Assembly: GCA_035771165.1 (NCBI GenBank) | Contig: JAWNZC010000342.1 | Location: forward strand, 640,700 to 704,699 | From: Paragorgia papillata | Lineage: Eukaryota; Cnidaria; Anthozoa; Scleralcyonacea; Coralliidae | Length of the DNA stretch: 64,000 bases | Direction: 5' to 3' | Shown here: one piece after another, positions 38,701 through 53,700 of the stretch | Layout: each line of letters opens with the position of its first letter | Numbering within the stretch: position 1 is the stretch's first letter | Translations under genes and position numbers: made by a program | Notes under the pieces: generated by a model | What the model was told of the DNA's origin: nothing | The model's input: the letters and a program-made list of their open reading frames with translations, nothing else | Database searches by the model: none

Positions 38701-41700
38701 GTCAAAAATCTCAAAATTTTGTTGCAGGGCCGGGGTGGTCAAAACATCTCAAAATTTTGTCACAGGGCCAGGCTGGTCTAAAAATCTCGAAATTTTGTCG
38801 CAGGGCTGGAGTGGACAAAAAATCTCAAAATTTTGTCGCAGGGCCAGGGTGGTCAAAACATCTCAAAATGTTGTCGCAGTGTTGGATTGGACAAAAAAAC
38901 TCCAAATTTTGTCGCAGAACCGGGGGTGGTAAAGGAATCTTAAAATTTTATCAATATTTTGTCGCAGGTCCGGGGTGGTCAAAAAATCTCAAGATTTTGC
39001 CGCAGGGCCGGGGTGGTCAAGAAATCTCAAAATTTTGTCGCAGGGTCGGGTGGTCAAAAATCTCAAAGTTTTGTCGTAGGGCCGGGGTGGTAAAAAAATC
39101 TCAAAATTTTGTCGCAGCGCCAGTGTGGTAAAAAAAACTCAAAATTTTGTCCCAGGGCCGGGTTGGTCAAGAAATCTGAAAATTTTGTCGCAGTGTTGCA
39201 GTGGACAAAAAATCTCAAAATTTTGTCGCAGTGTTGGAGTGGACAAAAAAACTCCAAATTTTGTCGCAGAACCGGGGTGGTAAAGGAATCTCAAAATTTT
39301 ATCTCAATATTTTGTCGCAGGTCCGCGGTGGTCAAAAAATCTCAAGATTTTGCCGCAGGGCCGGGGTGGTCAAGAAATCTCAAAATTTCGTCGCAGGGTC
39401 GGGTGGTCAAAAATCTCAAAGTTTTGTCGCAGGATCGGCGTGGTCAAAAAATCTCAAAATTTTGTCGTAGGGCCGGGGTGGTAAAAAAATCTTAAAATTT
39501 TGTCGCAGGGCCGGTGTGGTAAAAAAATCTCAAAATTTTGTCGCAGGGCCGGGGTGGTTAAAAAATCTCAAAATTTTGTCGCAGGACCGGATGGTAAAAA
39601 AATCTCAAAATTTTGTGGCAGGGCCGTGGTGGTCAAGAAATCTCAAAATTTCGTCGCAGGGTCGGGTGGTCAAAAATCTCAAAGTTTTGTCGCAGGGTCG
39701 GCGTGGTCAAAAAATCTCAAAATTTTGTCACAGGGCGAGGCTGGTCTAAAAATCTCGAAATTTTGTCGCACGGCTGGAGTGGACAAAAAATCTCAAAATT
39801 TTGTCGCAGGGCCAGGGTGGTCAAAACATCTCAAAATGTTGTCGCAGTGTTGGAGTGGACAAAAAAACTCCAAATTTTGTCGCAGAACCGGGTGGTAAAG
39901 GAATCTCAAAATTTTATCTCAATATTTTGTCGCAGGTCCGCGGTGGTCAAAAAATCTCAAGATTTTGCCGCAGGGCCGGGGTGGTCAAGAAATCTCAAAA
40001 TTTCGTCGCAGGGTCGGGTGGTCAAAAATCTCAAAGTTTTGTCGCAGGATCGGCGTGGTCAAAAAATCTCAAAATTTTGTCGTAGGGCCGGGGTGGTAAA
40101 AAAATCTTAAAATTTTGTCGCAGGGCCGGTGTGGTAAAAAAATCTCAAAATTTTGTCGCAGGGCCGGGGTGGTTAAAAAATCTCAAAATTTTGTCGCAGG
40201 ACCGGATGGTAAAAAAATCTCAAAATTTTTGTGGCAGGGCCGTGGTGGTCAAGAAATCTCAAAATTTCGTCGCAGGGTTGGGTGGTCAAAAATCTCAAAG
40301 TTTTGTCGCAGGGTCGGCGTGGTCAAAAAATCTCAAAATTTTGTCACAGGGCGAGGCTGGTCTAAAAATCTCGAAATTTTGTCGCACGGCTGGAGTGGAC
40401 AAAAAATCTCAAAATTTTGTCGCAGGGCCAGGGTGGTCAAAACATCTCAAAATGTTGTCGCAGTGTTGGAGTGGACAAAAAAACTCCAAATTTTGTCGCA
40501 GAACCGGGTGGTAAAGGAATCTCAAAATTTTATCTCAATATTTTGTCGCAGGTCCGGGGTGGTCAAAAAATCTCAAAATTTTGTCGCAGGGCCGGGCTGG
40601 ACAAAAAATCTCAAAATTTTGTGGCAGGGCCGGGGTGGACAAAAAATCTCAAAATTTTGTCGCAGGACTGGATAGTAAAAAAATCTCAAAATTTTGTGCC
40701 AGGGCCGTGGTGGTAAAAAAATCTCAATATTTTGTTGCGGGTCCGGGGTGGTCAAAAAATCTCAAGATTTTGCCGCAGGGCTGGGGTGGTCAAGAAATCT
40801 CAAAATTTCGTCGCAGGGTCGGGTGGTCAAAAACCTCAAAGTTTTGTCGCAGGGCCGGTGTGGTAAAAAAACCTCAAAATTTTGTCGCAGGGCCGGGGTG
40901 GTCAAAAAATCTCAAAATTTTGTCGCAGGACCGGATGCTAAAAAAATCTCAAAATTTTGTCGCGGGTCCGGGGTGGTCAAAAAATCTCAAAATTTTGTCG
41001 CAGGGCCGGGGTGGAGGAAAAATCTCAATATTTTGTCGCAAGGCGGGTGTGGTCAAAAAATCTCAAAATTTTGCCACCGGGCCGGGGTGGTCAAAACATC
41101 TCAAAATTTTGTCGCACGGCAGGCTGGTCAAAAAATCTCGAAATTTTGTCGCAGGGCTGGAGTGGTCAAAAAATCTCAAAATTTTGTCGTAGGACCGGGG
41201 TGGTAAAAAAATCTCAAAATTTTGTCGCAGGGCCGGTGTGGTAAAAAAAACTCAAAATTTTGTCGCAGGACCGGATGGTAAAAAAATCTCAAAATTTTGT
41301 GGCAGGGCCGTGGTGGTAAAAAAATCTCAATATTTTGTCGCGGGGTCCGGGGTGGTCAAAAAATCTCAAAATTTTGCCACCTGGCCGGGGTGGTCAAAAC
41401 ATCTCAAAATTTTGTCGCAGGGCCAGGCTGGTCAAAAAATCTCGAAATTTTGTCGCAGGGCTGGAGTGGACAAAAAATCTCAAAATTTTGTCACAGGGCC
41501 AGGGTGGTCAAAACATCTCAAAATGTTGTCGCAGTGTTGGAGTGGACCAAAAAACTCCAAATTTTGTCGCAGAACCGGGGTGGTAAAGGAATCTCAAAAT
41601 TTTATCTCAAAATATCGTCGCAGGGTCAGATGGTCAAAAATCTCAAGATTTTGCCGCAGGGCAATGGTGGTAAAAAAATCTCAATATTTTGTCGCGGGTC

Positions 41701-44700
41701 CGGGGTGGTCAAAAAATCTCGAAATTTTGTCGCAGGGCTGGAGTGGACAAAAATCTCAAAATTTTGTCGCAGGGCCAGGGTGGTCAAAACATCTCAAAAT
41801 GTTGTCGCAGTGTTGGAGTGGACAAAAAACTCCAAATTTTGTCGCAGAACCGGGGTGGTAAAGGAATCTCAAAATTTTATCTCAATATTTTGTCGCAGGT
41901 CCGCGGTGGTCAAAAAATCTCAAGATTTTGCCGCAGGGCCGGGGTGGTCAAGAAATCTCAAAATTTCGTCGCAGGGTCGGTGGTCAAAAATCTCAAAGTT
42001 TTGTCGCAGGGTCGGCGTGGTCAAAAAATCTCAAAATTTTGTCGTAGGGCCGGGGTGGTAAAAAAATCTCAAAATTTTGTCGCAGGGCCGGTGTGGTGAA
42101 AAAATCTCGAAATTTTGTCGCAGGGCTGGAGTGGACAAAAAAACTCCAAATTTTGTCGCAGAACCGGGGTGGTAAAGGAATCTCAAAATTTTATCTCAAT
42201 ATTTTGTCGCAGGTCCGGGGTGGTCAAAAAATCTCAAGATTTTGCCGCAGGGCCGTGGTGGTCAAGAAATCTCAAAATTTCGTCGCAGGGTCGGGTGGTC
42301 AAAAATCTCAAAGTTTTGTCGCAGGGTCGGCGTGTTCAAAAAATCTCAAAATTTTGTCGTAGGGCCGGGGTGGTAAAAAAATCTCAAAATTTTGTCGCAG
42401 CGCCGGTGTGGTAAAAAAAACTCAAAATTTTGTCGCAGGGCCGGGGTGGTCAAAAAATCTCAAAATTTTGCCTCCGGGCCGGGGTGGTCAAAAAATCTCA
42501 AAATTTTGCCTCCGGGCCGGGGTGGTCAAAACATCTCAAAATTTTGTCCCAGGGCCAGGCTGGTCTAAAAATCTCGAAATTTCGTCGCAGGGCTGGAGTG
42601 GACAAAAAATCTCAAAATTTTGTCGCAGGGCCAAGGTGGTCAAAACATCTCAAAATGTTGTCGCAGTGTTGGAGTGGACAAAAAAACTCCAAATTTTGTC
42701 GCAGAACCGGGTGGTAAAGGAATCTCAAAATTTTATCTCAATATTTTGTCGCAGGTCCGGGTGGTCAAAAAATCTCAAAATTTTGTCGCAGGGCCGGGGT
42801 GGACAAAAAATCTCAAAATTTTGTCGCAGGGCCAGGGTGGACAAAAAATCTCAAAATTTTGTCGCAGGACTCGATCGTAAAAAAATCTCAAAATTTTGTA
42901 GCAGGGCCGTGGTGGTAAAAAAATCTCAATATTTTGTTGCTGGTCCGGGGTGGTCAAAAAATCTCAAAATTTTGTCGCAGGGCCGGTGTGGTGAAAAAAT
43001 CTCGAAATTTTGTCGCAGGGCTGGAGTGGACAAAAAAACTCCAAATTTTGTCGCAGAACCGGGGTGGTAAAGGAATCTCAAAATTTTATCTCAATATTTT
43101 GTCGCAGGTCCGGGGTGGTCAAAAAATCTCAAGATTTTGCCGCAGGGCCGTGGTGGTCAAGAAATCTCAAAATTTCGTCGCAGGGTCGGGTGGTCAAAAA
43201 TCTCAAAGTTTTGTCGCAGGGTCGGCGTGTTCAAAAAATCTCAAAATTTTGTCGTAGGGCCGGGGTGGTAAAAAAATCTCAAAATTTTGTCGCAGCGCCG
43301 GTGTGGTAAAAAAAAACTCAAAATTTTGTCGCAGGGCCGGGGTGGTCAAAAAATCTCAAAATTTTGCCTCCGGGCCGGGGTGGTCAAAAAATCTCAAAAT
43401 TTTGCCTCCGGGCCGGGTGGTCAAAACATCTCAAAATTTTGTCCCAGGGCCAGGCTGGTCTAAAAATCTCGAAATTTCGTCGCAGGGCTGGAGTGGACAA
43501 AAAATCTCAAAATTTTGTCGCAGGGCCAAGGTGGTCAAAACATCTCAAAATGTTGTCGCAGTGTTGGAGTGGACAAAAAAACTCCAAATTTTGTCGCAGA
43601 ACCGGGGTGGTAAAGGAATCTCAAAATTTTATCTCAATATTTTGTCGCAGGTCCGGGGTGGTCAAAAAATCTCAAAATTTTGTCGCAGGGCCGGGTGGAC
43701 AAAAAATCTCAAAATTTTGTCGCAGGGCCAGGGTGGACAAAAAATCTCAAAATTTTGTCGCAGGACTCGATCGTAAAAAAATCTCAAAATTTTGTAGCAG
43801 GGCCGTGGTGGTAAAAAAATCTCAATATTTTGTTGCTGGTCCGGGGTGGTCAAAAAATCTCAAAATTTTGCCGCCGGGCCGGGGTGGTCAAAACATCTCA
43901 AAATTTTGTCCCAGGGCCGGGTTGGTCAAGAAATCTGTATATTTTGTCGCTCGTCCGGGATGGTCAAAAAATCTCAAGATTTTCGGCAGGGCCGGGGTGG
44001 TCAAGAAATCTCAAAATATCGTCGCAGGGTCGGGTGGTCAAAAATCTCAAAGTTTTGTCGCAGGGTCTTCGTGGTCAAAAAATGTCAAAATTTTGTCGTA
44101 GGGCCGTGGTGGTAAAAAAATCTCAAAATTTTGTCGCAGGGCCGGTGTGGTAAAAAAAACTCAAAATTTTGTCGCAGGGCCGGGGTGGTCAAAAAATCTC
44201 AAAATTTTGTCGCAGGACCGGATGGTAAAAAAATCTCAAAATTTTGTCGCAGGACCGCATGGTCAAAACATCTCAAAATTTTGCCGCCGGGCCAGGGTGG
44301 TCAAAACATCTCAAAATGTTGTCGCAGTGTTGGAGTGGACAAAAAAACTCCAAATTTCGTCGCAGAAGCGGGGTGGTAAAGGAATCTCAAAATTTTATCT
44401 CAATATTTTGTCGCAGGTCCGGGGTGGTCAAAAAATCTCAAAATTTTGTCGTAGGGCCGGGGTGGTAAAAAAATCTCAAAATTTTGTGGCAGGGCCGTGG
44501 TGGTAAAAAAATCTCAATATTTTGTTGCTGGTCCGGGGTGGTCAAAAAATCTCAAAATTTTGCCGCCGGGCCGGGGTGGTCAAAACATCTCAAAATTTTG
44601 TCCCAGGGCCGGGTTGGTCAAGAAATCTGAATATTTTGTCGCTGGTCCGGGGTGGTCAAAAAATCTCAAGATTTTGCGGCAGGGCCGGGGTGGTCAAGAA

Positions 44701-47700
44701 ATCTCAAAATATCGTCGCAGGGTCGGGTGGTCAAAAATCTCAAAGTTTTGTCGCAGGGTCTTCGTGGTCAAAAAATCTCAAAATTTTGCCGCAGGGACGG
44801 GGTGGTCAAGAAATCTCAAAATTTCGTCGCAGGGTCGCGTGGTCAAAAATCTCAAAGTTTTGTCGCAGGGTCGGCGTGGTCAAAAAATCTCAAAATTTTG
44901 TCGCAGCGCCGGTGTGGTAAAAAAAACTCAAAATTTTGTCGCAGGGCCGGGGTGGTCAAAAAATCTCAAAATTTTGTCGCAGGACCGGATGGTAAAAAAA
45001 TCTCAAAATTTTGTCGCAGGACGGGATGGTCAAAAAATCTCAAAATTTTGTCGCAGGACCGCATGGTAAAAAAATCTCAAAATTTTGCCGCAGGGACGGG
45101 GTGGTCAAGAAATCTCAAAATTTCGTCGCAGGGTCGCGTGGTCAAAAATCTCAAAGTTTTGTCGCAGGGTCGGCGTGGTCAAAAAATCTCAAGATTTTGT
45201 CGTAGGGCCGGGGTGGTCAAAAAATCTCAAAATTTTGTCGCAGCGCCGGTGTGGTAAAAAAAAATAAAAATTTTGCCGCAGGGCCGGGTGGTAAAAAAAT
45301 CTCAAAATTTTGTCGCAGCGCCGGTGTGGTAAAAAAAACTAAAAATTTTGTCACAGGCCCGGGGTGGTCAAAAAATCTGAAAATTTTGTAGGATGGCCGG
45401 GGTGGTCAAAAAATCTCAAAATTTTGTAGCAGGGCCGCGGTGAAAAAAATATCAAAATGTTGTAGCAGGGCCGGGGTTTTCAAAAAATCTCAAAATTTTG
45501 TCGCAGGCCCGGGGTGGTCAAAAAAACTCAAAATTTTGTAGCAGGGCCGGGTTGGTCAAAAGATAAGAAAATTTTGTAGCAGGGCCGGGGTGGTCAAAAA
45601 TCTGAAAATTTTGTCGCAGGTCCGGAGGTCAAAAAATCTCAAAATTTTGTCGCACGGCCGGGGTGGTCAAAAAATCTGAAAATTTTGTAGTGGTCAAAAA
45701 ACCTCAAAATTTTGTCGCAGAGCCGGGGTGGTAAAGGAATCTCAAAATTTTATCTCAAAATATCGTCGCAGGGTCAGATGGTCAAAAATCTCAAGATTTT
45801 GCCGCAGGGCAATGGTGGTAAAAAAATCTCAATATTTTGTCGCGGGTCCGGGGTGGTCAAAAAATCTCGAAATTTTGTCGCAGGGCTGGAGTGGACAAAA
45901 ATCTCAAAATTTTGTCGCAGGGCCAGGGTGGTCAAAACATCTCAAAATGTTGTCGCAGTGTTGGAGTGGACAAAAAACTCCAAATTTTGTCGCAGAACCG
46001 GGGTGGTAAAGGAATCTCAAAATTTTATCTCAATATTTTGTCGCAGGTCCGCGGTGGTCAAAAAATCTCAAGATTTTGCCGCAGGGCCGGGGTGGTCAAG
46101 AAATCTCAAAATTTCGTCGCAGGGTCGGGTGGTCAAAAATCTCAAAGTTTTGTCGCAGGGTCGGCGTGGTCAAAAAATCTCAAAATTTTGTCGTAGGGCC
46201 GGGGTGGTAAAAAAATCTCAAAATTTTGTCGCAGGGCCGGTGTGGTGAAAAAATCTCGAAATTTTGTCGCAGGGCTGGAGTGGACAAAAAAACTCCAAAT
46301 TTTGTCGCAGAACCGGGGTGGTAAAGGAATCTCAAAATTTTATCTCAATATTTTGTCGCAGGTCCGGGGTGGTCAAAAAATCTCAAGATTTTGCCGCAGG
46401 GCCGTGGTGGTCAAGAAATCTCAAAATTTCGTCGCAGGGTCGGGTGGTCAAAAATCTCAAAGTTTTGTCGCAGGGTCGGCGTGTTCAAAAAATCTCAAAA
46501 TTTTGTCGTAGGGCCGGGGTGGTAAAAAAATCTCAAAATTTTGTCGCAGCACCGGTGTGGTAAAAAAAACTCAAAATTTTGTCGCAGGGCCGGGGTGGTC
46601 AAAAAATCTCAAAATTTTGCCTCCGGGCCGGGGTGGTCAAAAAATCTCAAAATTTTGCCTCCGGGCCGGGGTGGTCAAAACATCTCAAAATTTTGTCCCA
46701 GGGCCAGGCTGGTCTGAAAATCTCGAAATTTCGTCGCAGGGCTGGAGTGGACAAAAAATCTCAAAATTTTGTCGCAGGGCCAAGGTGGTCAAAACATCTC
46801 AAAATGTTGTCGCAGTGTTGGAGTGGACAAAAAAACTCCAAATTTTGTCGCAGAACCGGGGTGGTAAAGGAATCTCAAAATTTTATCTCAATATTTTGTC
46901 GCAGGTCCGGGGTGGTCAAAAAATCTCAAAATTTTGTCGCAGGGCCGGGGTGGACAAAAAATCTCAAAATTTTGTCGCAGGGCCAGGGTGGACAAAAAAT
47001 CTCAAAATTTTATCGCAGGACTCGATCGTAAAAAAATCTCAAAATTTTGTAGCAGGGCCGTGGTGGTAAAAAAATCTCAATATTTTGTTGCTGGTCCGGG
47101 GTGGTCAAAAAATCTCAAAATTTTGTCGCAGGGCCGGTGTGGTGAAAAAATCTCGAAATTTTGTCGCAGGGCTGGAGTGGACAAAAAAACTCCAAATTTT
47201 GTCGCAGAACCGGGGTGGTAAAGGAATCTCAAAATTTTATCTCAATATTTTGTCGCAGGTCCGGGGTGGTCAAAAAATCTCAAGATTTTGCCGCAGGGCC
47301 GTGGTGGTCAAGAAATCTCAAAATTTCGTCGCAGGGTCGGGTGGTCAAAAATCTCAAAGTTTTGTCGCAGGGTCGGCGTGTTCAAAAAATCTCAAAATTT
47401 TGTCGTAGGGCCGGGGTGGTAAAAAAATCTCAAAAATTTTGTCGCAGCGCCGGTGTGGTAAAAAAAACTCAAAATTTTGTCGCAGGGCCGGGTGGTCAAA
47501 AAATCTCAAAATTTTGCCTCCGGGCCGGGGTGGTCAAAAAATCTCAAAATTTTGCCTCCGGGCCGGGGTGGTCAAAACATCTCAAAATTTTGTCCCAGGG
47601 CCAGGCTGGTCTAAAAATCTCGAAATTTCGTCGCAGGGCTGGAGTGGACAAAAAATCTCAAAATTTTGTCGCAGGGCCAAGGTGGTCAAAACATCTCAAA

Positions 47701-50700
47701 ATGTTGTCGCAGTGTTGGAGTGGACAAAAAAACTCCAAATTTTGTCGCAGAACCGGGGTGGTAAAGGAATCTCAAAATTTTATCTCAATATTTTGTCGCA
47801 GGTCCGGGGTGGTCAAAAAATCTCAAAATTTTGTCGCAGGGCCGGGGTGGACAAAAAATCTCAAAATTTTGTCGCAGGGCCAGGGTGGACAAAAAATCTC
47901 AAAATTTTGTCGCAGGACTCGATCGTAAAAAAATCTCAAAATTTTGTAGCAGGGCCGTGGTGGTAAAAAAATCTCAATATTTTGTTGCTGGTCCGGGGTG
48001 GTCAAAAAATCTCAAAATTTTGCCGCCGGGCCGGGGTGGTCAAAACATCTCAAAATTTTGTCCCAGGGCCGGGTTGGTCAAGAAATCTGTATATTTTGTC
48101 GCTCGTCCGGGATGGTCAAAAAATCTCAAGATTTTCGGCAGGGCCGGGGTGGTCAAGAAATCTCAAAATATCGTCGCAGGGTCGGGTGGTCAAAAATCTC
48201 AAAGTTTTGTCGCAGGGTCTTCGTGGTCAAAAAATGTCAAAATTTTGTCGTAGGGCCGTGGTGGTAAAAAAATCTCAAAATTTTGTCGCAGGGCCGGTGT
48301 GGTAAAAAAAACTCAAAATTTTGTCGCAGGGCCGGGGTGGTCAAAAAATCTCAAAATTTTGTCGCAGGACCGGATGGTAAAAAAATCTCAAAATTTTGTC
48401 GCAGGACCGGATGGTTGTCGCAGGACCGCATGGTCAAAACATCTCAAAATTTTGCCGCCGGGCCAGGGTGGTCAAAACATCTCAAAATGTTGTCGCAGTG
48501 TTGGAGTGGACAAAAAAACTCCAAATTTCGTCGCAGAAGCGGGGTGGTAAAGGAATCTCAAAATTTTATCTCAATATTTTGTCGCAGGTCCGGGGTGGTC
48601 AAAAAATCTCAAAATTTTGTCGTAGGGCCGGGGGTGGTAAAAAAAATCTCAAAATTTTGTGGCAGGGCCGTGGTGGTAAAAAAATCTCAATATTTTGTTG
48701 CTGGTCCGGGGTGGTCAAAACATCTCAAAATTTTGTCCCAGGGCCGGGTTGGTCAAGAAATCTGAATATTTTGTCGCTGGTCCGGGGTGGTCAAAAAATC
48801 TCAAGATTTTGCGGCAGGGCCGGGGTGGTCAAGAAATCTCAAAATATCGTCGCAGGGTCGGGTGGTCAAAAATCTCAAAGTTTTGTCGCAGGGTCTTCGT
48901 GGTCAAAAAATCTCAAAATTTTGCCGCAGGGACGGGGTGGTCAAGAAATCTCAAAATTTCGTCGCAGGGTCGCGTGGTCAAAAATCTCAAAGTTTTGTCG
49001 CAGGGTCGGCGTGGTCAAAAAATCTCAAAATTTTGTCGCAGGGCCGGGGTGGTCAAAAAATCTCAAAATTTTGTCGCAGGGCCGGTGTGGTAAAAAAATC
49101 TCAAAATTTTGTCGCAGGGCCGGGGTGGTCAAAAAATCTCAAAATTTTGAAGCAGCGCCGGTGTGGTCAAAAATAAAAAAATTTTGTCGCAGGGCCGGGG
49201 TGGTCAAAAAATCTCAAAATTTTGTCGCAGCGCCGGTGTGGTAAAAAAAACTAAAAATTTTGTCACAGGCCCGGGGTGGTCAAAAAATCTGAAAATTTTG
49301 TAGGATGGCCGGGGTGGTCAAAAAATCTCAAAATTTTGTAGCAGGGCCGCGGTGAAAAAAATATCAAAATGTTGTAGCAGGGCCGGGGTTTTCAAAAAAT
49401 CTCAAAATTTGGTCGCAGGCCCGGGGTGGTCAAAAAAACTCAAAATTTTGTAGCAGGGCCGGGTTGGTCAAAAGATAAGAAAATTTTGTCGCACGGCCGG
49501 GGTGGTCAAAAAATCTGAAAATTTTGTAGTGGTCAAAAAACCTCAAAATTTTGTCGCAGAGCCGGGGAGGTAAAAAAATCTCAAAATGTTTTCGTAGGGC
49601 CGGGGTTTTCAAAAAATCTCAAAATTTTGTCGTAGGGCCGGGGTGGTCAAAAAATCTCAAAATGTTGTCGTAGGGCCGCGGTGGTCAAAAAATCTCAAAA
49701 TTTTTATGCTGGGCCGGTGTGGTGAAAAAATCTCAAAATTTTGTAGCAGGCCCGGGTTGGTCAAAAGTAAGAAAATTTTGTAGCAGGGCCGGGGAGGTCA
49801 AAAAATCTCAAAATTTTGTCGCACGGCCGGGGTGGTCAAAAAATCTGAAACTTTTGTAGTGGTCAAAAAACCTCAAAATTTTGTCGCAGGGCCGGGGAGG
49901 TAAAAAAATCTCAAAATTTTTTCGTAGGGCCGGGGTGCTCAAAAAATCTCAAAAAATTTTCGCAGGGCCGGGGTGGTCAAAAAATCTCACAATTTTGTCG
50001 CACGGCAGTGGTAGTCAAAAAATCTGAAAATTTTGTCGCATGGTCGGAGTGGTCAAGAAATCTCAAAATTTTGTAGCAGGGCCTGGGAGATCAAAAATTC
50101 TGAAAATTTTGTCACAGGGCCTGGGTGGTCAAAAAATCTCAAAATGTTGTCGTAGGGCCGCGGTGGTCAAAAAATCTCAAAATTTTGATGCAGGGCCGGT
50201 GTGGTGAAAAAATCTCAAAATTTTGTAGCAGGGCCGGGTTGGTCAAAAGATAAGAAAATTTTGTAGCAGGGCCGGGGTGGTCAAAAAATCTGAAAATTTT
50301 GTCGCAGGTCCGGAGGTCAAAAAATCTCAAAATTTTTTCGTAGGGCCGGGGTGCTCAAAAAATCTGAAAATTTTGTAGTGGTCAAAAAACCTCAAAATTT
50401 TGTCGCAGAGCCGGGGAGGTAAAAAAATCTCAAAATTTTTCGTAGGGCCGGGGTGGTCAAAAAATCTCAAAAAATTTTCGCAGGGCCGGGGTGGTCAAAA
50501 AATCTCAAAATTTTGTCGCAGGGCAGTGGTAGTCAAAAAATCTGAAAATTTTGTCACATGGGCGGAGTGGTCAAGAAATCTCAAAATTTTGTAGCAGGGC
50601 CTGGGAGGTCAAAAATTCTGAAAATTTTGTCACAGGGCCGGGGTGGTCAAAAAATCTGAAAATTTTGTAGGAAGGCCGGGGTGGTCAAAAAATCACAAAA

Positions 50701-53700
50701 TGTTGTAGCAGGGCCGGGGTTTTCAAAAAATCTCAAAATTTTGTGCCAGGGCCGGGGTGGTCAAAAAATCTCAAAATTTAGTCTCAGGGCCGGGTTGGTC
50801 AAAAAATAAGAAAATTTTGTAGCAGGGCCGGGGTGGTCAAAAAATCTGAAAATTTTGTAGAATTGCCGGGGTGATAAAAAAATCTCAAAATTTTATCGCA
50901 GGGCCGGGGTGGTCAAAAAATCCGAAAATTTTATCTCAGGGCCAGGGTGGTCAAAAAATCTCAAAATTTTGTCGCAGGGCCGGGGTGGTCAAAAAATCTC
51001 AAAATTTTGTCGCAGGGCCTGGGTGGTCAAAAAATCGCAAAATTTGTTGCAAGGCCGGGGTGGTCAAAAAATCTCAAAATGTTGTCGCAGGGCAGTGGTG
51101 GTAAAAAAATTTGAATATTTTGTAGCAGGGCCGGTGTGGTCAAAAAATCTGAAAATTTTGTCGCATGGTCGGGGTGGTCAAGAAATCTCAAAACCTTGTA
51201 GCAGGGCCTGGGAGGTCAAAAAATCTGAAAATTTTGTAGCAGGGCTGGGGTGGTCAAAAAATCTCAAAATTTAGTCTCAGGGCCGGGGTGGTCAAGAAAT
51301 CTCAAAACTATGTAGCAGGGCCGGGTTGGTCAAAAAATAAGAAAATTTTGTAGCAGGGCCGGGGTGGTCAAAAAATCTGAAAATTTTGTAGAATTGCCGG
51401 GGTGATAAAAAAATCTCAAAATTTTATCGCAGGGCCGGGGTGGTCAAAAAATCCGAAAATTTTATCTCAGGGCCAGGGTGGTCAAAAAATCTCAAAATTT
51501 TGTCGCAGGGCCGGGGTGGTCAAAAAATCTCAAAATTTTGTCGCAGGGCCTGGGTGGTCAAAAAATCGCAAAATTTGTTGCAAGGCCGGGGTGGTCAAAA
51601 AATCTCAAAATGTTGTCGCAGGGCAGTGGTGGTAAAAAAATTTGAATATTTTGTAGCAGGGCCGGTGTGGTCAAAAAATCTCGAAATTTTGTCGCAGGGC
51701 TGGAGTGGACAAAAAAACTCCAAATTTTGTCGCAGAACCGGGGTGGTAAAGGAATCTCAAAATTTTATCTCAATATTTTGTCGCAGGTCCGGGGTGGTCA
51801 AAAAATCTCAAGATTTTGCCGCAGGGCCGTGGTGGTCAAGAAATCTCAAAATTTCGTCGCAGGGTCGGGTGGTCAAAAATCTCAAAGTTTTGTCGCAGGG
51901 TCGGCGTGTTCAAAAAATCTCAAAATTTTGTCGTAGGGCCGGGGTGGTAAAAAAATCTCAAAATTTTGTCGCAGCGCCGGTGTGGTAAAAAAAACTCAAA
52001 ATTTTGTCGCAGGGCCGGGGTGGTCAAAAAATCTCAAAATTTTGCCTCCGGGCCGGGGTGGTCAAAAAATCTCAAAATTTTGCCTCCGGGCCGGGGTGGT
52101 CAAAACATCTCAAAATTTTGTCCCAGGGCCAGGCTGGTCTAAAAATCTCGAAATTTCGTCGCAGGGCTGGAGTGGACAAAAAATCTCAAAATTTTGTCGC
52201 AGGGCCAAGGTGGTCAAAACATCTCAAAATGTTGTCGCAGTGTTGGAGTGGACAAAAAAACTCCAAATTTTGTCGCAGAACCGGGGTGGTAAAGGAATCT
52301 CAAAATTTTATCTCAATATTTTGTCGCAGGTCCGGGGTGGTCAAAAAATCTCAAAATTTTGTCGCAGGGCCGGGGTGGACAAAAAATCTCAAAATTTTGT
52401 CGCAGGGCCAGGGTGGACAAAAAATCTCAAAATTTTGTCGCAGGACTCGATCGTAAAAAAATCTCAAAATTTTGTAGCAGGGCCGTGGTGGTAAAAAAAT
52501 CTCAATATTTTGTTGCTGGTCCGGGGTGGTCAAAAAATCTCAAAATTTTGCCGCCGGGCCGGGGTGGTCAAAACATCTCAAAATTTTGTCCCAGGGCCGG
52601 GTTGGTCAAGAAATCTGTATATTTTGTCGCTCGTCCGGGGTGGTCAAAAAATCTCAAGATTTTGCGGCAGGGCCGGGGTGGTCAAGAAATCTCAAAATAT
52701 CGTCGCAGGGTCGGGTGGTCAAAAATCTCAAAGTTTTGTCGCAGGGTCTTCGTGGTCAAAAAATCTCAAAATTTTGTCGTAGGGCCGTGGTGGTAAAAAA
52801 ATCTCAAAATTTTGTCGCAGGGCCGGTGTGGTAAAAAAAACTCAAAATTTTGTCGCAGGGCCGGGGTGGTCAAAAAATCTCAAAATTTTGTCGCAGGACC
52901 GGATGGTAAAAAAATCTCAAAATTTTGTCGCAGGACCGGATGGTCAAAAAATCTCAAAATTTTGTCGCAGGACCGCATGGTCAAAACATCTCAAAATTTT
53001 GCCGCCGGGCCAGGGTGGTCAAAACATCTCAAAATGTTGTCGCAGTGTTGGAGTGGACAAAAAAAATCCAAATTTCGTCGCAGAAGCGGGGTGGTAAAGG
53101 AATCTCAAAATTTTATCTCAATATTTTGTCGCAGGTCCGGGGTGGTCAAAAAATCTCAAAATTTTGTCGTAGGGCCGGGGTGGTAAAAAAATCTCAAAAT
53201 TTTGTGGCAGGGCCGTGGTGGTAAAAAAATCTCAATATTTTGTTGCTGGTCCGGGGTGGTCAAAACATCTCAAAATTTTGTCCCAGGGCCGGGTTGGTCA
53301 AGAAATCTGAATATTTTGTCGCTGGTCCGGGGTGGTCAAAAAATCTCAAGATTTTGCGGCAGGGCCGGGGTGGTCAAGAAATCTCAAAATATCGTCGCAG
53401 GGTCGGGTGGTCAAAAATCTCAAAGTTTTGTCGCAGGGTCTTCGTGGTCAAAAAATCTCAAAATTTTGCCGCAGGGACGGGGTGGTCAAGAAATCTCAAA
53501 ATTTCGTCGCAGGGTCGCGTGGTCAAAAATCTCAAAGTTTTGTCGCAGGGTCGGCGTGGTCAAAAAATCTCAAGATTTTGTCGTAGGGCCGGGGTGGTCA
53601 AAAAATCTCAAAATTTTGTCGCAGCGCCGGTGTGGTAAAAAAAAATAAAAATTTTGCCGCAGGGCCGGGTGGTAAAAAAATCTCAAAATTTTGTCGCAGC